From positions 397,680 to 461,679 of the forward strand of contig NZ_KB899968.1 of assembly GCF_000378485.1 (NCBI RefSeq): a stretch of 64,000 nucleotides of DNA, in the 5' to 3' direction. The position numbers and the translations under genes are program-made. Each line of letters starts with the position of its first letter. The first letter of the stretch is position 1. Below, in pieces: positions 23,829-33,553 of this stretch. Source of the stretch: Flavobacterium rivuli WB 3.3-2 = DSM 21788. Its GTDB lineage: Bacteria; Bacteroidota; Bacteroidia; Flavobacteriales; Flavobacteriaceae. The notes beneath the pieces were generated by a model. It did not search any database, had not been told where the DNA came from, and saw nothing but the letters and a program-made list of their open reading frames with translations.

Positions 23829-25324
23829 ACTGTTGATTCAGTTACGGTTTTTTTACTTAATCCGGTATTTTGCTTATTTATTAGTCCTGCAACCAGCTTG
23901 CCCGAAATTAAGGCAGGGGGCACGCCCGGCCCCGGTACAGTAAGCTGCCCTGTAAAGTATAAGTTTTTTACTTTAGGGCTTTTAAGCTTGGGCCTTAAAA
24001 AGGCGGTTTGCAGCAAAGTATTGGCAAGACCGTATGCATTCCCTTTATAAGAGTTGTAGTCTTTTACAAAATCGTTAAGGCAAAAAGAGTCCTTAAACAA
24101 TATGTCACCTTGTACTTTCTGGTTGGTAAGCCTCTCAAAACGTGTAATTATTTTCAAGAAATATTGTTCCCTTAATTTCGGTGTATCTTCAATTCCCGGT
24201 GCAAGAGGGATAAGAAAAATTCCTGCTTCCTGACCTGCCGGTGCTGCATCTTCATCTGTTTTAGAGGGAAAGCTTGCATAAAACAAAGGCTCATCGGGCC
24301 AGCGTGGAGTATCATAAATATCCCTTGCGTGAACATCAAAATCAGTATCGAAAAAAAGTGAATGATGTTCTACATTATCTATTTTTCGGCCAAAGCCCAC
24401 GTAGAACAATAACGATGATGGGGCAAAGGTTTTATTGTCCCAGTATTTTTCAGAATAGGTACGGTCACTTTCATCAAGCAGCGTTTCACCGTGATGGTAA
24501 TCGGCTCCGCATACCACAACATCTGCTGGTACACTTACACCATTAACATCTATAGATTTTACATTCCCATCAATACTATGTATTTTTGTTACATTAGCAT
24601 TAGTATGAATAGTTACCCCAAGCTCTTTAGCCAGTTTAACCATACCCTGTACTACGCTGAACATTCCGTTTTTAGGATGCCATGTTCCAAGGCCAAAATC
24701 GGCATAGTTCATAAAACTATAAAAAGAAGGGGTATCGCTGGGTTTAGCGCCCAAAAAAAGCGCAGGGAATTCTACTATCTTGACCAGCTTTTCATTTTTA
24801 AAACGCTTTTTAGCATCGCGCGATATATTACTTAAAAACTGGCCTGCTTTAGTAATTGTTTTTGGCGTAACTAATTCCAGAGCAGATTCTCCGGGACGGT
24901 AAACCAAATCTTTAATAGCAATATCATAATTACTTTTAGCTTCGGCCATAAAATCCAAAAGCACCTTACCGCTTCCGGTTTCTATAGCTTCAAAAGTAGC
25001 CGCAATAGCTTCGGGGCTATCGGCAATGTTTACAAAGTCGCCATCGCCAAAATATACGCGATATGCAGGTGCCAGCTTTATAAGGCTGTAATAGTCCTGC
25101 GGAGTCTTATTAAAATCGGCAAAAAAACGTTCAAAAACATCGGGCATCCAGTACCATGTAGGGCCCATGTCAAATGTAAAACCATTTTTCTTTAGTTGTC
25201 TTGCCCTGCCACCTATTGTCGCATTTTTTTCGTATATTGTAACAATATTTCCTGCTTTAGCAAGGTAGCATGCTGCCGCTAAAGATGAAAATCCTGAGCC
25301 AATTATTTTTATATCTCTTTTCAT
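23825..25324 (-). CDS. crtI: Phytoene desaturase
   Basis: A 499-residue FAD-dependent CrtI. The N-terminal dinucleotide-binding fold reads IIGSGFSSLAAACYLAKAGNIVTIYEKN, followed by GGRARQL and FDMGPTWYW. The C-terminal signature LYFTGQLTVPGPGVPPALISGKLVA contacts FAD. It converts phytoene to lycopene. First gene of the operon, with a strong promoter and a candidate operator just upstream. Confidence 0.96.
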   Translation of the reverse strand: MKRDIKIIGSGFSSLAAACYLAKAGNIVTIYEKNATIGGRARQLKKNGFTFDMGPTWYWMPDVFERFFADFNKTPQDYYSLIKLAPAYRVYFGDGDFVNIADSPEAIAATFEAIETGSGKVLLDFMAEAKSNYDIAIKDLVYRPGESALELVTPKTITKAGQFLSNISRDAKKRFKNEKLVKIVEFPALFLGAKPSDTPSFYSFMNYADFGLGTWHPKNGMFSVVQGMVKLAKELGVTIHTNANVTKIHSIDGNVKSIDVNGVSVPADVVVCGADYHHGETLLDESDRTYSEKYWDNKTFAPSSLLFYVGFGRKIDNVEHHSLFFDTDFDVHARDIYDTPRWPDEPLFYASFPSKTDEDAAPAGQEAGIFLIPLAPGIEDTPKLREQYFLKIITRFERLTNQKVQGDILFKDSFCLNDFVKDYNSYKGNAYGLANTLLQTAFLRPKLKSPKVKNLYFTGQLTVPGPGVPPALISGKLVAGLINKQNTGLSKKTVTESTV

Positions 25325-25335
25325 ATCTTGTTTAG

Positions 25336-25343
25336 CAAAAATA
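25336..25343 (-). promoter_or_regulatory. -7 element of the crtIBZ promoter
   Basis: CAAAAATA on plus reads TATTTTTG on minus. A TTG element lies upstream with a 19-base spacer, giving a full consensus promoter. The leader to the crtI ATG is only about 5-10 bases. Confidence 0.72.
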
Positions 25344-25347
25344 GGTT

Positions 25348-25367
25348 AATTGTTAAACAAAACAATT
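25348..25367. promoter_or_regulatory. Candidate CarH-type operator within the crt promoter
   Basis: AATTGTT-N6-AACAATT, a perfect 7-6-7 inverted repeat, lies in the spacer and -33 region of the crtI promoter. A repressor bound here would block RNA polymerase. The adjacent CarH-like gene is the obvious candidate regulator; binding is inferred, not shown. Confidence 0.5.
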
Positions 25368-25392
25368 CAAATGTTGCTTAAATGTTTGTTAA

Positions 25393-26289
25393 TTAGAGGG
25401 TGTCTGCAAAATCTTTTATATTATTAAAGGTTTTAATCTTAGTGCTAATTTTTGCATCTACGCCGGTAGCTGTTCTTCCAAATACATATAACTCTGTATG
25501 TTCGTCGTTAAGCACCTCTTTTGTCATTGTTTCAATATACCGATTTACCTCTGCGTGGTTGGGCTCCAGCGTAATATATGTAATATAGGTAACATTGTCA
25601 AAATAGTTTTTAACGTCTTTAACCCCTGCTATAGAAACATTTTGTCCTACATAAATGGCTTTATATCCGTTAAGTATAAGTTCGTAGTTAAGTAACATAA
25701 GGCCTATTTCATGTACCTCACCCTGCGGTAAATACAATGCAAACACCCTGTCTGTTTTTATGGGTGGGGTAGCCTGTATCTTTTCGGTATTTGCCGCAAT
25801 CTTTTGTTTAATGAGGCTGCTTATAAAGTGTTCATGAGCCGGTGTTATAGTGTCTGTTTGCCATAATACGCCTATTTCTTCCAGTAGCGGTATAAAACAG
25901 CCGTAAAATATTTCTCTAAACGATTTTTCGTTAAGCAGGCTGTTATAGGTGTTAAAAAATAATGCCTGGTCAAAATTCATCATAGCCAGTTTAAAATTAT
26001 TTATTACGTGGCTGTTTAATGTTTTGTTAGAGAGTATTTCCCTTACCATTACAGGTATTTTTTCTTCGGCTAACTTTGCAATGGTGCTTATCTTGTACCC
26101 AAAAGAATGCAATGCGCATATATTAAGCAGCTTTTGCAGGCTATGCATATCATATACCCTTATGTTGGTATCTGTACGCATAGGTTCAAGAATGTTATAT
26201 CTTTTTTCCCAGATCCGTATGGTGTGTGCTTTAATACCCGACAGGTTTTCCAGGTCTTTAATAGTAAATACATTCTTTGGAGTGTTCAT
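25393..26289 (-). CDS. MerR/B12-binding transcriptional regulator, CarH-like photoreceptor
   Basis: A 298-residue regulator. Residues 8-75 form a MerR-type HTH (FTIKDLENLSGIKAHTIRIWEKRY). A helical cap (~95-165) carries W143-x9-E153-H154, the AdoCbl-contact motif of CarH. The Rossmann B12 domain (~180-298) has E191-x-H193-x-x-G196, supplying the lower cobalt ligand. CarH represses carotenoid genes in the dark as an AdoCbl tetramer and releases DNA on illumination. ATG 26289 is preferred over 26334 because a -7 element (26318-26311) lies inside the longer frame. It is divergent in function only; it reads toward crtI on the same strand with a 68-base gap. Confidence 0.85.
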   Translation of the reverse strand: MNTPKNVFTIKDLENLSGIKAHTIRIWEKRYNILEPMRTDTNIRVYDMHSLQKLLNICALHSFGYKISTIAKLAEEKIPVMVREILSNKTLNSHVINNFKLAMMNFDQALFFNTYNSLLNEKSFREIFYGCFIPLLEEIGVLWQTDTITPAHEHFISSLIKQKIAANTEKIQATPPIKTDRVFALYLPQGEVHEIGLMLLNYELILNGYKAIYVGQNVSIAGVKDVKNYFDNVTYITYITLEPNHAEVNRYIETMTKEVLNDEHTELYVFGRTATGVDAKISTKIKTFNNIKDFADTL

Positions 26290-26310
26290 GCTTTTAGGGT
26301 AAAAGTTAAA

Positions 26311-26318
26311 CAAATGTA
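26311..26318 (-). promoter_or_regulatory. -7 element of the CarH-like gene
   Basis: CAAATGTA on plus reads TACATTTG on minus, 21 bases before ATG 26289. It supports the shorter reading frame. No clear -33. Confidence 0.5.
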
Positions 26319-26334
26319 TTAAATTATCATTCAT

Positions 26335-26855
26335 TTTGTTCTGCTTTTGTGATTATTTTGGCGGATAGCTATACAGCTTTTACTAATTTTGGAATATAGT
26401 GATGGTGGTGATTTTGTGTAACGTTTTAATTGTAAGGTTAATAAAATGGTTACTTTTTTACAGATCATAATCCGGTAGTTAGTCAGGATATATCTGTATT
26501 TTTATTTAAACATGCCTGCATTTGAGGGATGCATACATGTTGTTTATAGTTTTTACGATATTTAACAGAGGGCGGTTTTGTAAAAAAAATGTTAATGTTT
26601 TTAAGTGAATTTTAAACTAATGAAATACAGCAACTTGGTACCCTATGTAGAGCTAAAATAAAATTTGATAAATACATTCTACTTTAATTTTATGTACAAT
26701 TTACACTGTACTCTAAATTTATTTGTGAGTCTTATAAATACTGTTTGTGTAAAGAAACCATTATTAAATGTGTGCCGGCGCAATACATTTATTACTAATA
26801 TGATAACCCTAAGCTAATACACTCGCATTAAAGTTTTTTTTCTCGAAAAAATATG
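26335..26855. other. Intergenic region without a recognisable gene
   Basis: About 520 AT-rich bases between the CarH-like gene and the typA promoter. I see no open frame with coding character, no repeat of the other families and no RNA gene; the only assigned signal is the typA -7 element at its right end. Confidence 0.6.
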
Positions 26856-26863
26856 TACCTTTG
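26856..26863 (+). promoter_or_regulatory. -7 element of typA promoter
   Basis: TACCTTTG, an exact TAnnTTTG match, 19 bases before the typA ATG at 26883. It lies inside a possible in-frame extension starting at 26853, ruling that start out. Confidence 0.6.
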
Positions 26864-26882
26864 CAGCTTCAAAAAAAGACTG

Positions 26883-28679
26883 ATGGCTGATATTAGAAAC
26901 ATTGCAATTATTGCCCACGTTGACCACGGTAAAACTACGCTGGTTGACAAAATTATGTACCATTGCCAATTGTTCCGTGATAACGAGAACACAGGTGACC
27001 TGATACTTGACAACAATGACCTGGAACGCGAGCGTGGTATTACCATTACCTCTAAAAACGTTTCTGTTGTATATAAAGGTACTAAGATCAACATTATTGA
27101 TACCCCGGGTCACGCCGACTTTGGTGGTGAGGTAGAGCGTGTTCTTAACATGGCCGATGGTGTTTGCCTTTTGGTGGATGCTTTTGAAGGCCCAATGCCA
27201 CAAACGCGTTTTGTACTTCAAAAAGCGTTAGACCTTGGCCTTAAGCCTTGCGTGGTTATTAATAAAGTAGATAAAGAAAATTGTACTCCGGAAGAAGTAC
27301 ATGAAAAGGTATTTGACCTGATGTTTGAATTAGGTGCAACCGAAGAGCAATTGGATTTCCCAACTGTTTACGGATCGGCTAAAAACAACTGGATGTCTGA
27401 TGATTTCAGGAACCAGACCGAGAACATTGAGCCATTACTTGATATGGTTATCAATAATGTACCTGCACCAAAAGTATCTGAAGGTACTCCGCAGATGCTT
27501 ATTACTTCATTAGACTTTTCTGCATTTACAGGCCGTATCGCTATTGGCCGTTTAGAAAGAGGTGTTTTAAAAGAAGGTATGCCTATCTCTCTTGTAAAAA
27601 GGGATGGTACGGTTACAAAATCAAGAATTAAAGAACTACACACTTTTGAAGGTCTTGGGCGTAAAAAAGTACAGGAAGTAATTGCAGGAGACATTTGTGC
27701 GATTATTGGTGTTGAAGGTTTTGAAATTGGAGATACTATCGCTGACTTCGAAAATCCTGAAGCATTACAAACTATCGCTATCGATGAGCCTACAATGAGT
27801 ATGTTGTTCACGATTAACGATTCGCCTTTCTTTGGTAAAGAAGGTAAATTTGTAACTTCACGCCACATTAGGGATCGTTTAACCAAAGAGTTAGAGAAAA
27901 ACTTAGCGATGAAGTTAGGTGAAACTGACTCTGCTGATAAATTTATGGTTTTTGGCCGTGGAGTACTACACTTGTCTGTTCTTATCGAAACGATGAGAAG
28001 GGAAGGTTACGAACTACAAATTGGTCAGCCTCAGGTTATCATCAAAGAAATTGACGGTAAAAAATCTGAGCCTATAGAAGAATTAACTATCGATTTACCT
28101 GAAAACCTTTCTGGCCGTGCTGTAGAGTTTGTAACTATCCGTAAAGGAGAGCTACTTTCTATGGAAGCTAAAGGTGAGCGTATGATCGTTAAATTTAATA
28201 TTCCATCTCGTGGTATTATTGGTTTAAGAAACCAATTGCTTACAGCTACTGCAGGTGAGGCTATTATGGCTCACCGTTACATTGGCTATGAGCCTTACAA
28301 AGGCGAAATACCGGGACGTAACAATGGTTCATTAATATCTATGGAGAATGGTAAAGCTATTCCTTACTCTATTGATAAATTACAGGACCGTGGTAAATTC
28401 TTCGTTAACGCTAACGACGAAATTTACGAAGGCCAGGTTATTGGAGAAAACAGCCGTAGCGATGATATGACTGTAAACGTAACTAAGATGAAAAAACAAT
28501 CTAACGTACGTTCTTCAGGAAATGACGAAAAAGCAAGGATTATCCCTCCAATTATCTTCTCTCTTGAGGAAGCTTTAGAGTACATCCAAAAAGATGAGTA
28601 TGTAGAGGTAACTCCTAAGAGTCTTAGGGTTCGTAAAATTTACCTGAGCGAAACCGACAGGAAACGTTACAAATTCTAA
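26883..28679 (+). CDS. typA: Translational GTPase TypA/BipA
   Basis: A 598-residue ribosome-binding GTPase. G1 is [11 protein letters not shown]2 RGITI, G3 DTPGHADF and G4 NKVDK; the EF-G-like domains and the TypA-specific C-terminal domain ([39 protein letters not shown]) follow. It acts in ribosome assembly and stress adaptation. The ATG at 26883 ([16 protein letters not shown]) is chosen over 26853. Codon use is markedly more optimised than that of neighbouring genes, as expected for a highly expressed gene. Confidence 0.98.
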   Translation: MADIRNIAIIAHVDHGKTTLVDKIMYHCQLFRDNENTGDLILDNNDLERERGITITSKNVSVVYKGTKINIIDTPGHADFGGEVERVLNMADGVCLLVDAFEGPMPQTRFVLQKALDLGLKPCVVINKVDKENCTPEEVHEKVFDLMFELGATEEQLDFPTVYGSAKNNWMSDDFRNQTENIEPLLDMVINNVPAPKVSEGTPQMLITSLDFSAFTGRIAIGRLERGVLKEGMPISLVKRDGTVTKSRIKELHTFEGLGRKKVQEVIAGDICAIIGVEGFEIGDTIADFENPEALQTIAIDEPTMSMLFTINDSPFFGKEGKFVTSRHIRDRLTKELEKNLAMKLGETDSADKFMVFGRGVLHLSVLIETMRREGYELQIGQPQVIIKEIDGKKSEPIEELTIDLPENLSGRAVEFVTIRKGELLSMEAKGERMIVKFNIPSRGIIGLRNQLLTATAGEAIMAHRYIGYEPYKGEIPGRNNGSLISMENGKAIPYSIDKLQDRGKFFVNANDEIYEGQVIGENSRSDDMTVNVTKMKKQSNVRSSGNDEKARIIPPIIFSLEEALEYIQKDEYVEVTPKSLRVRKIYLSETDRKRYKF

Positions 28680-28700
28680 TCTTTTAGATTATAAATATTG

Positions 28701-28731
28701 AAAAGTCCCGCCATTGGCGGGACTTTTTTTT
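28701..28731 (+). terminator. Rho-independent terminator after typA
   Basis: AAAAGTCCCGCC / GGCGGGACTTTT stem with a three-base loop, followed by T run. Confidence 0.92.
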
Positions 28732-28772
28732 ATATATTTTCGGGTTTTGATTAAATGAGAAGTAGGAGATGT

Positions 28773-29168
28773 TTACTTGCTACCTGAAATTTTTTTCGTA
28801 AAATTTACCTTTAAGTTGGATTTTCGTATTCCTAATCCTTTCCAAAAACCTGCCGGATATTTTAATTGAAGGCTATCCGGTTTACCCATCCAGCCATTTG
28901 TAAGGTTTAGTTCGTACCCCTCATTAAGTTTTTTGTATTCTGTAGAATTAACAGCCATCTCGTCCCAGTCACCTTTAAATTCAAGGCTATCCATCGAGGC
29001 CGGATAATAACCATGCCTTAATTTATATAATTCGATAAGTGATATGGCAGTTTTAAAATGCTGGTCGCCAAATTTCTGATTTGCTTCCTCCTCAAATTCC
29101 TTCATTTTTTGAGTGCAGCTGCAAAGCAACAGGGTGGCGAGTAAGGAAATAAGTAGTAATTTCTTCAT
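28773..29168 (-). CDS. Small lipoprotein of unknown function
   Basis: A 131-residue lipoprotein with lipobox LCSC (Cys18). The mature region (FKTAISLIELYKLRHGYYPASMDSL, NLTNGWMGKPDSLQLKYPAG) recalls the head region of type II secretion pseudopilins, in which a helix is followed by an RxGxYP segment, but there is no pilin signal and the similarity may be superficial. Single gene between typA and a T9SS protein. Function unknown. Confidence 0.7.
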   Translation of the reverse strand: MKKLLLISLLATLLLCSCTQKMKEFEEEANQKFGDQHFKTAISLIELYKLRHGYYPASMDSLEFKGDWDEMAVNSTEYKKLNEGYELNLTNGWMGKPDSLQLKYPAGFWKGLGIRKSNLKVNFTKKISGSK

Positions 29169-29235
29169 AAAAACTGGTTAGTTAAATTTGATGCGAATAT
29201 AGCAAGATTTAAATATAAACCAACTTTAATAGAAA

Positions 29236-31563
29236 TTACCGTATCAACGCAAAATGCCCTTTTACGGTACGTCCGTCTTCAAGTGTAATAACAAACCAAT
29301 AATCTGTAGCGGGGAGTTTGCTCCCGTTTAAAGTACCGTCCCAACCTAATGACGAGCCATTAAAGTTTTTTATCAGTTTGCCAAAACGATCATATATTAT
29401 TACAGATATTCCGGGGCGGTTCCTCATAAAAGGAAGTGTCCACAGTTCGTTTATAGCATCCCCGTTTGGTGTAAAGTATTTAGGGTAATCTAATACGATC
29501 ACTGATTTTTTTAGTATTGGGCCACAACCATTTTCGTCTTTTATATATACTGTATATTGTCCTGCCGATAGGTCATTAAATACGGGGCTGTCCTGATAAT
29601 TTATACCATTAAGCGAATACACATAAGTGCCAACTCCCTGAGGGGTAACAGTAATAGTGTTGTTATCGCCCGTAAAATCATCTATCCTTATTTCTGCATC
29701 TGTAGCCTGTCCTGATGCTTTAACTGTAAAGGTTTTTGTTCCTGTACAATTAAACGTATTAGTTACCGTAACTATGTAAGTTCCGGGCTGTACAACGGCA
29801 AGTGTTTGGTTTAATATAGGGGGGGTGGTATTCCAGGTGTAAGATGTAAAGCCTGAGCCTGCATCCAACAAGATGCTATTTACATTTTGGCATAAAAACA
29901 GCTCTTCATCCCTTAGGGAAGTACCAAAAGAATGTACCACAAGTTTAACCTGTGCAGTACCATAACAATCGCTGCCACTGCTTATGCGGGCATATAGTGT
30001 TTGGTTGTATGCAATAGTATTTGTAAAATCCTGCGGGTTTGCAATACGATTTGTAAACGTTAGAGCATCATTATAAGTTGGGTAATAATCTACGTTTACG
30101 CCTGCCGGTAGCGCAGCAGTAATTTGAGCAGATGTAGTGGTAAGGTTAAAGGTTGTAAAACCATCATCATTACCATCGGTATCGCATTCTTCAACCACGT
30201 CAGGATCAGTAACCGTATTGGCAGATGTTGCCAGTGTTACCGTAGCAATACCCACGCAGCCATAGCGGTTTTGCATCCTTACATAAATATCCTGATTTGC
30301 GCTTGTGTTGCGGTATGGGGTATTAGCAGGCAATTCGTTAGTATTAGCCTGAGCATCGCTAAGCCCTGCAAAATAGTTAACGCTGCTAAGGCCGGGCTCG
30401 CTGTTCTGTACCAGTTCGCCGGCCTTTATTAAATTGAATGTTGTAAGGCCATCATTGTTATCGTCGCATTGTAAAAGGGTATAGGTGCCCAGGGCTATTG
30501 CAGGGGCATATTCCAGTTTAATGTTGCCCGTTGCAATGCAGCTTGGTGTAAAAGTTACTTCTACCTTATAATCTCCTGCCGGCGTTGCATCTATAGCAGG
30601 ATTTACGGTATAGACGGCATTTGTAGCTCCGGTTATTGCGGTGTTGTTTTTATACCACTGATAGCCGGTTGCGCTCGCCGTTGTAGCATCTATGTTAAAG
30701 ACCTCGCCATCGCATAGGGGGTTAGATGTAGCTAACAGTCTGTCCGCTCCCAGTTCTGTCTCCATATTAAAACTGCCGCCGCCTATAAATATGGCCGAAT
30801 CATAGCGGTAGTTGCTTTCATCGGCAATTACAAGCTTTATATGGTAGCGTACTCCGGCGGTTACGCTTGCGCTTGCTGTTAATACTGCTGTTTGCCCATT
30901 AAAGTTTGTAGGATGCTCCTGCCCGTTAAACGCTCCAAAATATTGCTCGTTTATTGCCGGGCAATTGCCTGGAATATCAGGGTGAACAGATGTTACTTTT
31001 ACAGGTGTATTTGTTCCCGGTATTACCGCAAGGTTTTGATATGGATTTGTACTGCCGGCTTCTTTAAGCAGGAATGCAAACCCATCTGAATAGCGGCAGG
31101 GTGCATTATCATGATACTCTTCAGACGACAGCATGTAATCGAAACTAATGTGGTTAGAGAGTGGAATAAAATCAAACTCTAATACTGTTGCATTTACAGA
31201 GTTATTTAAATCTAACGCTGCCTCAAGGTCGCGGTCGCCCACCCAGCTGCTGTCGTTACCATCGTCTAATAGTGAGGTGTTAGGCCCCTGTGCCATAACA
31301 GCCCTGCCCGTACTCAAAATAATACCGTTGGCGAAAGGGAAACCCGATCCGTTGCCGGAAAAGTAACCATAACTTTGCGCGCCATTAATTGTAAAACCTG
31401 TAGCAGAAATATTTGATACCGATGCACAGGCATTATTTATAAGCACATCTTCTACAAGTTGTTGCGGAGTATAAGTGTCGTTAACCTGTATGTACTGTGC
31501 TGATGCTATTGTGCTTAACACTAAAAGCAGCAGCGTAATGCCGTAGTGAAATCGTGTAATCAT
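29236..31563 (-). CDS. T9SS type B secreted protein with choice-of-anchor L domain
   Basis: A 775-residue exported protein. A Sec signal (1-22) is followed by a choice-of-anchor L domain (~35-270: GIILSTGRAVMAQGPNT, EFDFIPLSNHISFDYMLSSEEY, FAFLLKEAGS). Immunoglobulin-like and repeat domains (~280-680) follow. The C-terminal ~85 residues (YPKYFTPNGDAINELW, IIYDRFGKLIK, WDGTLNGSKLPATDYWFVI) are the type B sorting domain used by T9SS and gliding-associated adhesins. It is probably displayed on the cell surface. Single gene; no gld/spr genes are nearby. Confidence 0.92.
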   Translation of the reverse strand: MITRFHYGITLLLLVLSTIASAQYIQVNDTYTPQQLVEDVLINNACASVSNISATGFTINGAQSYGYFSGNGSGFPFANGIILSTGRAVMAQGPNTSLLDDGNDSSWVGDRDLEAALDLNNSVNATVLEFDFIPLSNHISFDYMLSSEEYHDNAPCRYSDGFAFLLKEAGSTNPYQNLAVIPGTNTPVKVTSVHPDIPGNCPAINEQYFGAFNGQEHPTNFNGQTAVLTASASVTAGVRYHIKLVIADESNYRYDSAIFIGGGSFNMETELGADRLLATSNPLCDGEVFNIDATTASATGYQWYKNNTAITGATNAVYTVNPAIDATPAGDYKVEVTFTPSCIATGNIKLEYAPAIALGTYTLLQCDDNNDGLTTFNLIKAGELVQNSEPGLSSVNYFAGLSDAQANTNELPANTPYRNTSANQDIYVRMQNRYGCVGIATVTLATSANTVTDPDVVEECDTDGNDDGFTTFNLTTTSAQITAALPAGVNVDYYPTYNDALTFTNRIANPQDFTNTIAYNQTLYARISSGSDCYGTAQVKLVVHSFGTSLRDEELFLCQNVNSILLDAGSGFTSYTWNTTPPILNQTLAVVQPGTYIVTVTNTFNCTGTKTFTVKASGQATDAEIRIDDFTGDNNTITVTPQGVGTYVYSLNGINYQDSPVFNDLSAGQYTVYIKDENGCGPILKKSVIVLDYPKYFTPNGDAINELWTLPFMRNRPGISVIIYDRFGKLIKNFNGSSLGWDGTLNGSKLPATDYWFVITLEDGRTVKGHFALIR

Positions 31564-31581
31564 AGAGGGCGCAAATATACT

Positions 31582-32421
31582 TTACAAATCCCTCTTTTTC
31601 AAAATCCTATATGACATTAACATAAATATAATGGTCCATACTATAACTACTATAACATTGTCCCAGTGAATACTGTAGTCTTTAGGCAGGGCATTGGCAT
31701 TCATTTGTGTTTCTATAGCTTTATAGGCCTTAAAACGTGTAACAGGTTCTACTATAAGGTTGCTTATAGAAATTAACGGAAAGTATCCTGTTACCTTATT
31801 TGTAAGGTCCATATTGTTGAATACTTTGTTAAGTAAGAAACCGTATGTAATCCACTCGGCTAAGTACCATACCACTATAAAACCAATAGCAAATGCCGAC
31901 CTTTTTATTAATATACCTGCAAAAAGACAAAATGAAAAGAATGCCAGCAGGTCTAAAAAGAAGGCACCTAAGTAAGCAATATCCTGAAATACTATAGAGA
32001 TTTCTGTAAAGGACGAAAAGCTATACCCCAGTATAAGTGTAAGCAGAAAAATAAAGACTGTAGATGAAAGCGCAAACAGGAAAACTACCAGGAATTTAGA
32101 TTGTATAATTTCTTTTTTGCTTAGCCCGTCTATAAGGTTTTGTTTTAGCGTGCCATAAGTATATTCGTTAGCCATCATAGACACTATTACTATAGCAAGA
32201 AATGCCTTTAAGTATACAGCCACATACGTATTAAAATGCCATATATAAGGGAAGTTAAAAATACCCTGATCGGCTAATTTAAATTCCATTCCAAAGAAAT
32301 CCAGTTTTACAGATGCAATTAGCGCTATAAAAGATAGGATTATAAAATAAGAAAGTATAAGTACTTTACTCGACCTGTTTTTCCAGAGTTTCTGGAATTC
32401 TATACTGATTAGTCGTTTCAT
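31582..32421 (-). CDS. ABC-2 type transporter permease
   Basis: A 279-residue inner-membrane protein with about six hydrophobic helices. The N-terminal RLISIEFQKLWKNRSSKVLILSYF and the YGTLKQNLIDGLSKKEIIQSKF segment fit ABC-2/GldF-like exporters. It begins nine bases after the stop of the ATP-binding subunit gene and pairs with it. Substrate unknown; sits outside any recognisable biosynthetic cluster. Confidence 0.88.
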   Translation of the reverse strand: MKRLISIEFQKLWKNRSSKVLILSYFIILSFIALIASVKLDFFGMEFKLADQGIFNFPYIWHFNTYVAVYLKAFLAIVIVSMMANEYTYGTLKQNLIDGLSKKEIIQSKFLVVFLFALSSTVFIFLLTLILGYSFSSFTEISIVFQDIAYLGAFFLDLLAFFSFCLFAGILIKRSAFAIGFIVVWYLAEWITYGFLLNKVFNNMDLTNKVTGYFPLISISNLIVEPVTRFKAYKAIETQMNANALPKDYSIHWDNVIVVIVWTIIFMLMSYRILKKRDL

Positions 32422-32430
32422 GGCGGTAAA

Positions 32431-33336
32431 TTATTTTTCTGGTTGGTTAGATGTTAACTGGATAAATTGTTCTTCGAGGCTGTTTTTGCGTTTAACCAAA
32501 TGATTTAAATATAAACCATTAGTTGCTAAATAGCGGTTAAGCTCGGCAGCCTCAAGAGAGCCTTTAAGGTATACGGTAAGTTTACCGTCGTGTGGCTCTA
32601 TTTTATCTACCGCTGCATGCTGCTGTAGTAACGCGGTTAGCTGTGCATTATCATCAGCCTGAAGTTCAAAAAATCCTTCGCTGCTAATCATCCCGTTTAC
32701 AGTACCGGTATACAATATCACTCCTTTGCGTAATACCACTACGTGGCTGCACACTTTTTCTACCTCGTCAAGCAAGTGCGAAGCAAGTAATATGGTAGTT
32801 CCCTGAGAGGCTATTAGTGTTATAATATCCCTTATCTGGCGAATGCCCTGTGGGTCGAGGCCATTGGTAGGCTCATCTAATATTAATATTTCGGGGTCGT
32901 TAAGCAGGGCAGAGGCTATGGCAAGGCGCTGTTTCATACCCAATGAAAAATTACGAAATTTGCTGTCTTTGCGTTCCAGTAAGCCTACAAGAGCCAGTTT
33001 TTCGTCTACTTTGCTTACGGGCGCACCTTTTATTTTGCATACCAGCCTTAGGTTATCATAAGCGCTCATGTATGGGTAAAAGTTAGGGCGTTCTATAATG
33101 GCACCCACTTTTTTAAGGGCATCGTGCGTTTCTGTAGTGCCGCCAAACCAACTGTAAGTACCGGCAGTTTTGTTTACTACGTTAAGCACTATACCCAGGG
33201 TGGTACTTTTACCACTACCGTTAGGGCCTAAAATGCCGTATACATTGCCCTTTTGTATCTCGAAAGAAACATTGTTTACAGCGTGTATTTTGCCAAACCT
33301 TTTATGAAGTCCGCTAATTGATAATATCGTTTCCAA
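32431..33336 (-). CDS. ABC transporter ATP-binding protein
   Basis: A 301-residue ATPase. Walker A is GILGPNGSGKST, signature LSLG-like FSLGMKQRLAIA, Walker B ILILDEPTNGLDPQG and the switch His in LLASHLLDEVEKV. The C-terminal ~80 residues are an extra domain as in CcmA/NatA-like exporters. It forms an exporter with the permease encoded just downstream. Confidence 0.93.
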   Translation of the reverse strand: METILSISGLHKRFGKIHAVNNVSFEIQKGNVYGILGPNGSGKSTTLGIVLNVVNKTAGTYSWFGGTTETHDALKKVGAIIERPNFYPYMSAYDNLRLVCKIKGAPVSKVDEKLALVGLLERKDSKFRNFSLGMKQRLAIASALLNDPEILILDEPTNGLDPQGIRQIRDIITLIASQGTTILLASHLLDEVEKVCSHVVVLRKGVILYTGTVNGMISSEGFFELQADDNAQLTALLQQHAAVDKIEPHDGKLTVYLKGSLEAAELNRYLATNGLYLNHLVKRKNSLEEQFIQLTSNQPEK

Positions 33337-33418
33337 AATGTGTGATTTATTGGTTGTTAAAGGTTAGACGATAACACCTCACTTTTGTTACGGATATTTG
33401 TTAAAATAAAATAATTTG

Positions 33419-33502
33419 CAATAAGCAATTGGCAATAAACAATTGGCAATAAGCGATGGCAATAAGAAATAAGCAATTGGCAATAAATAGACAATAAGCA
33501 AT
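33419..33502. repeat. Tandem AGCAATTGGCAATAA repeat
   Basis: About five imperfect copies of (AGC)AATTGGCAATAA with interruptions (CGATGGCAATAAG, AGACAATAAGC). No coding function. It separates the ABC exporter operon from the BamA-like gene. Related units occur at 14910-14962. Confidence 0.6.
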
Positions 33503-33553
33503 TTAAAAGTTCCAGCAACTACAAACTACAAACCACAAACCATCAGCTAATAA

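Noticed and set aside
26335..26855. Riboswitch (for example cobalamin type) upstream of the CarH-like gene or typA
   Set aside because: I could not find the conserved B12-box core or a supporting hairpin set in the 520-base gap.
33419..33502. CRISPR array
   Set aside because: The units are short, degenerate and lack spacers of constant length; no cas gene is in the window.
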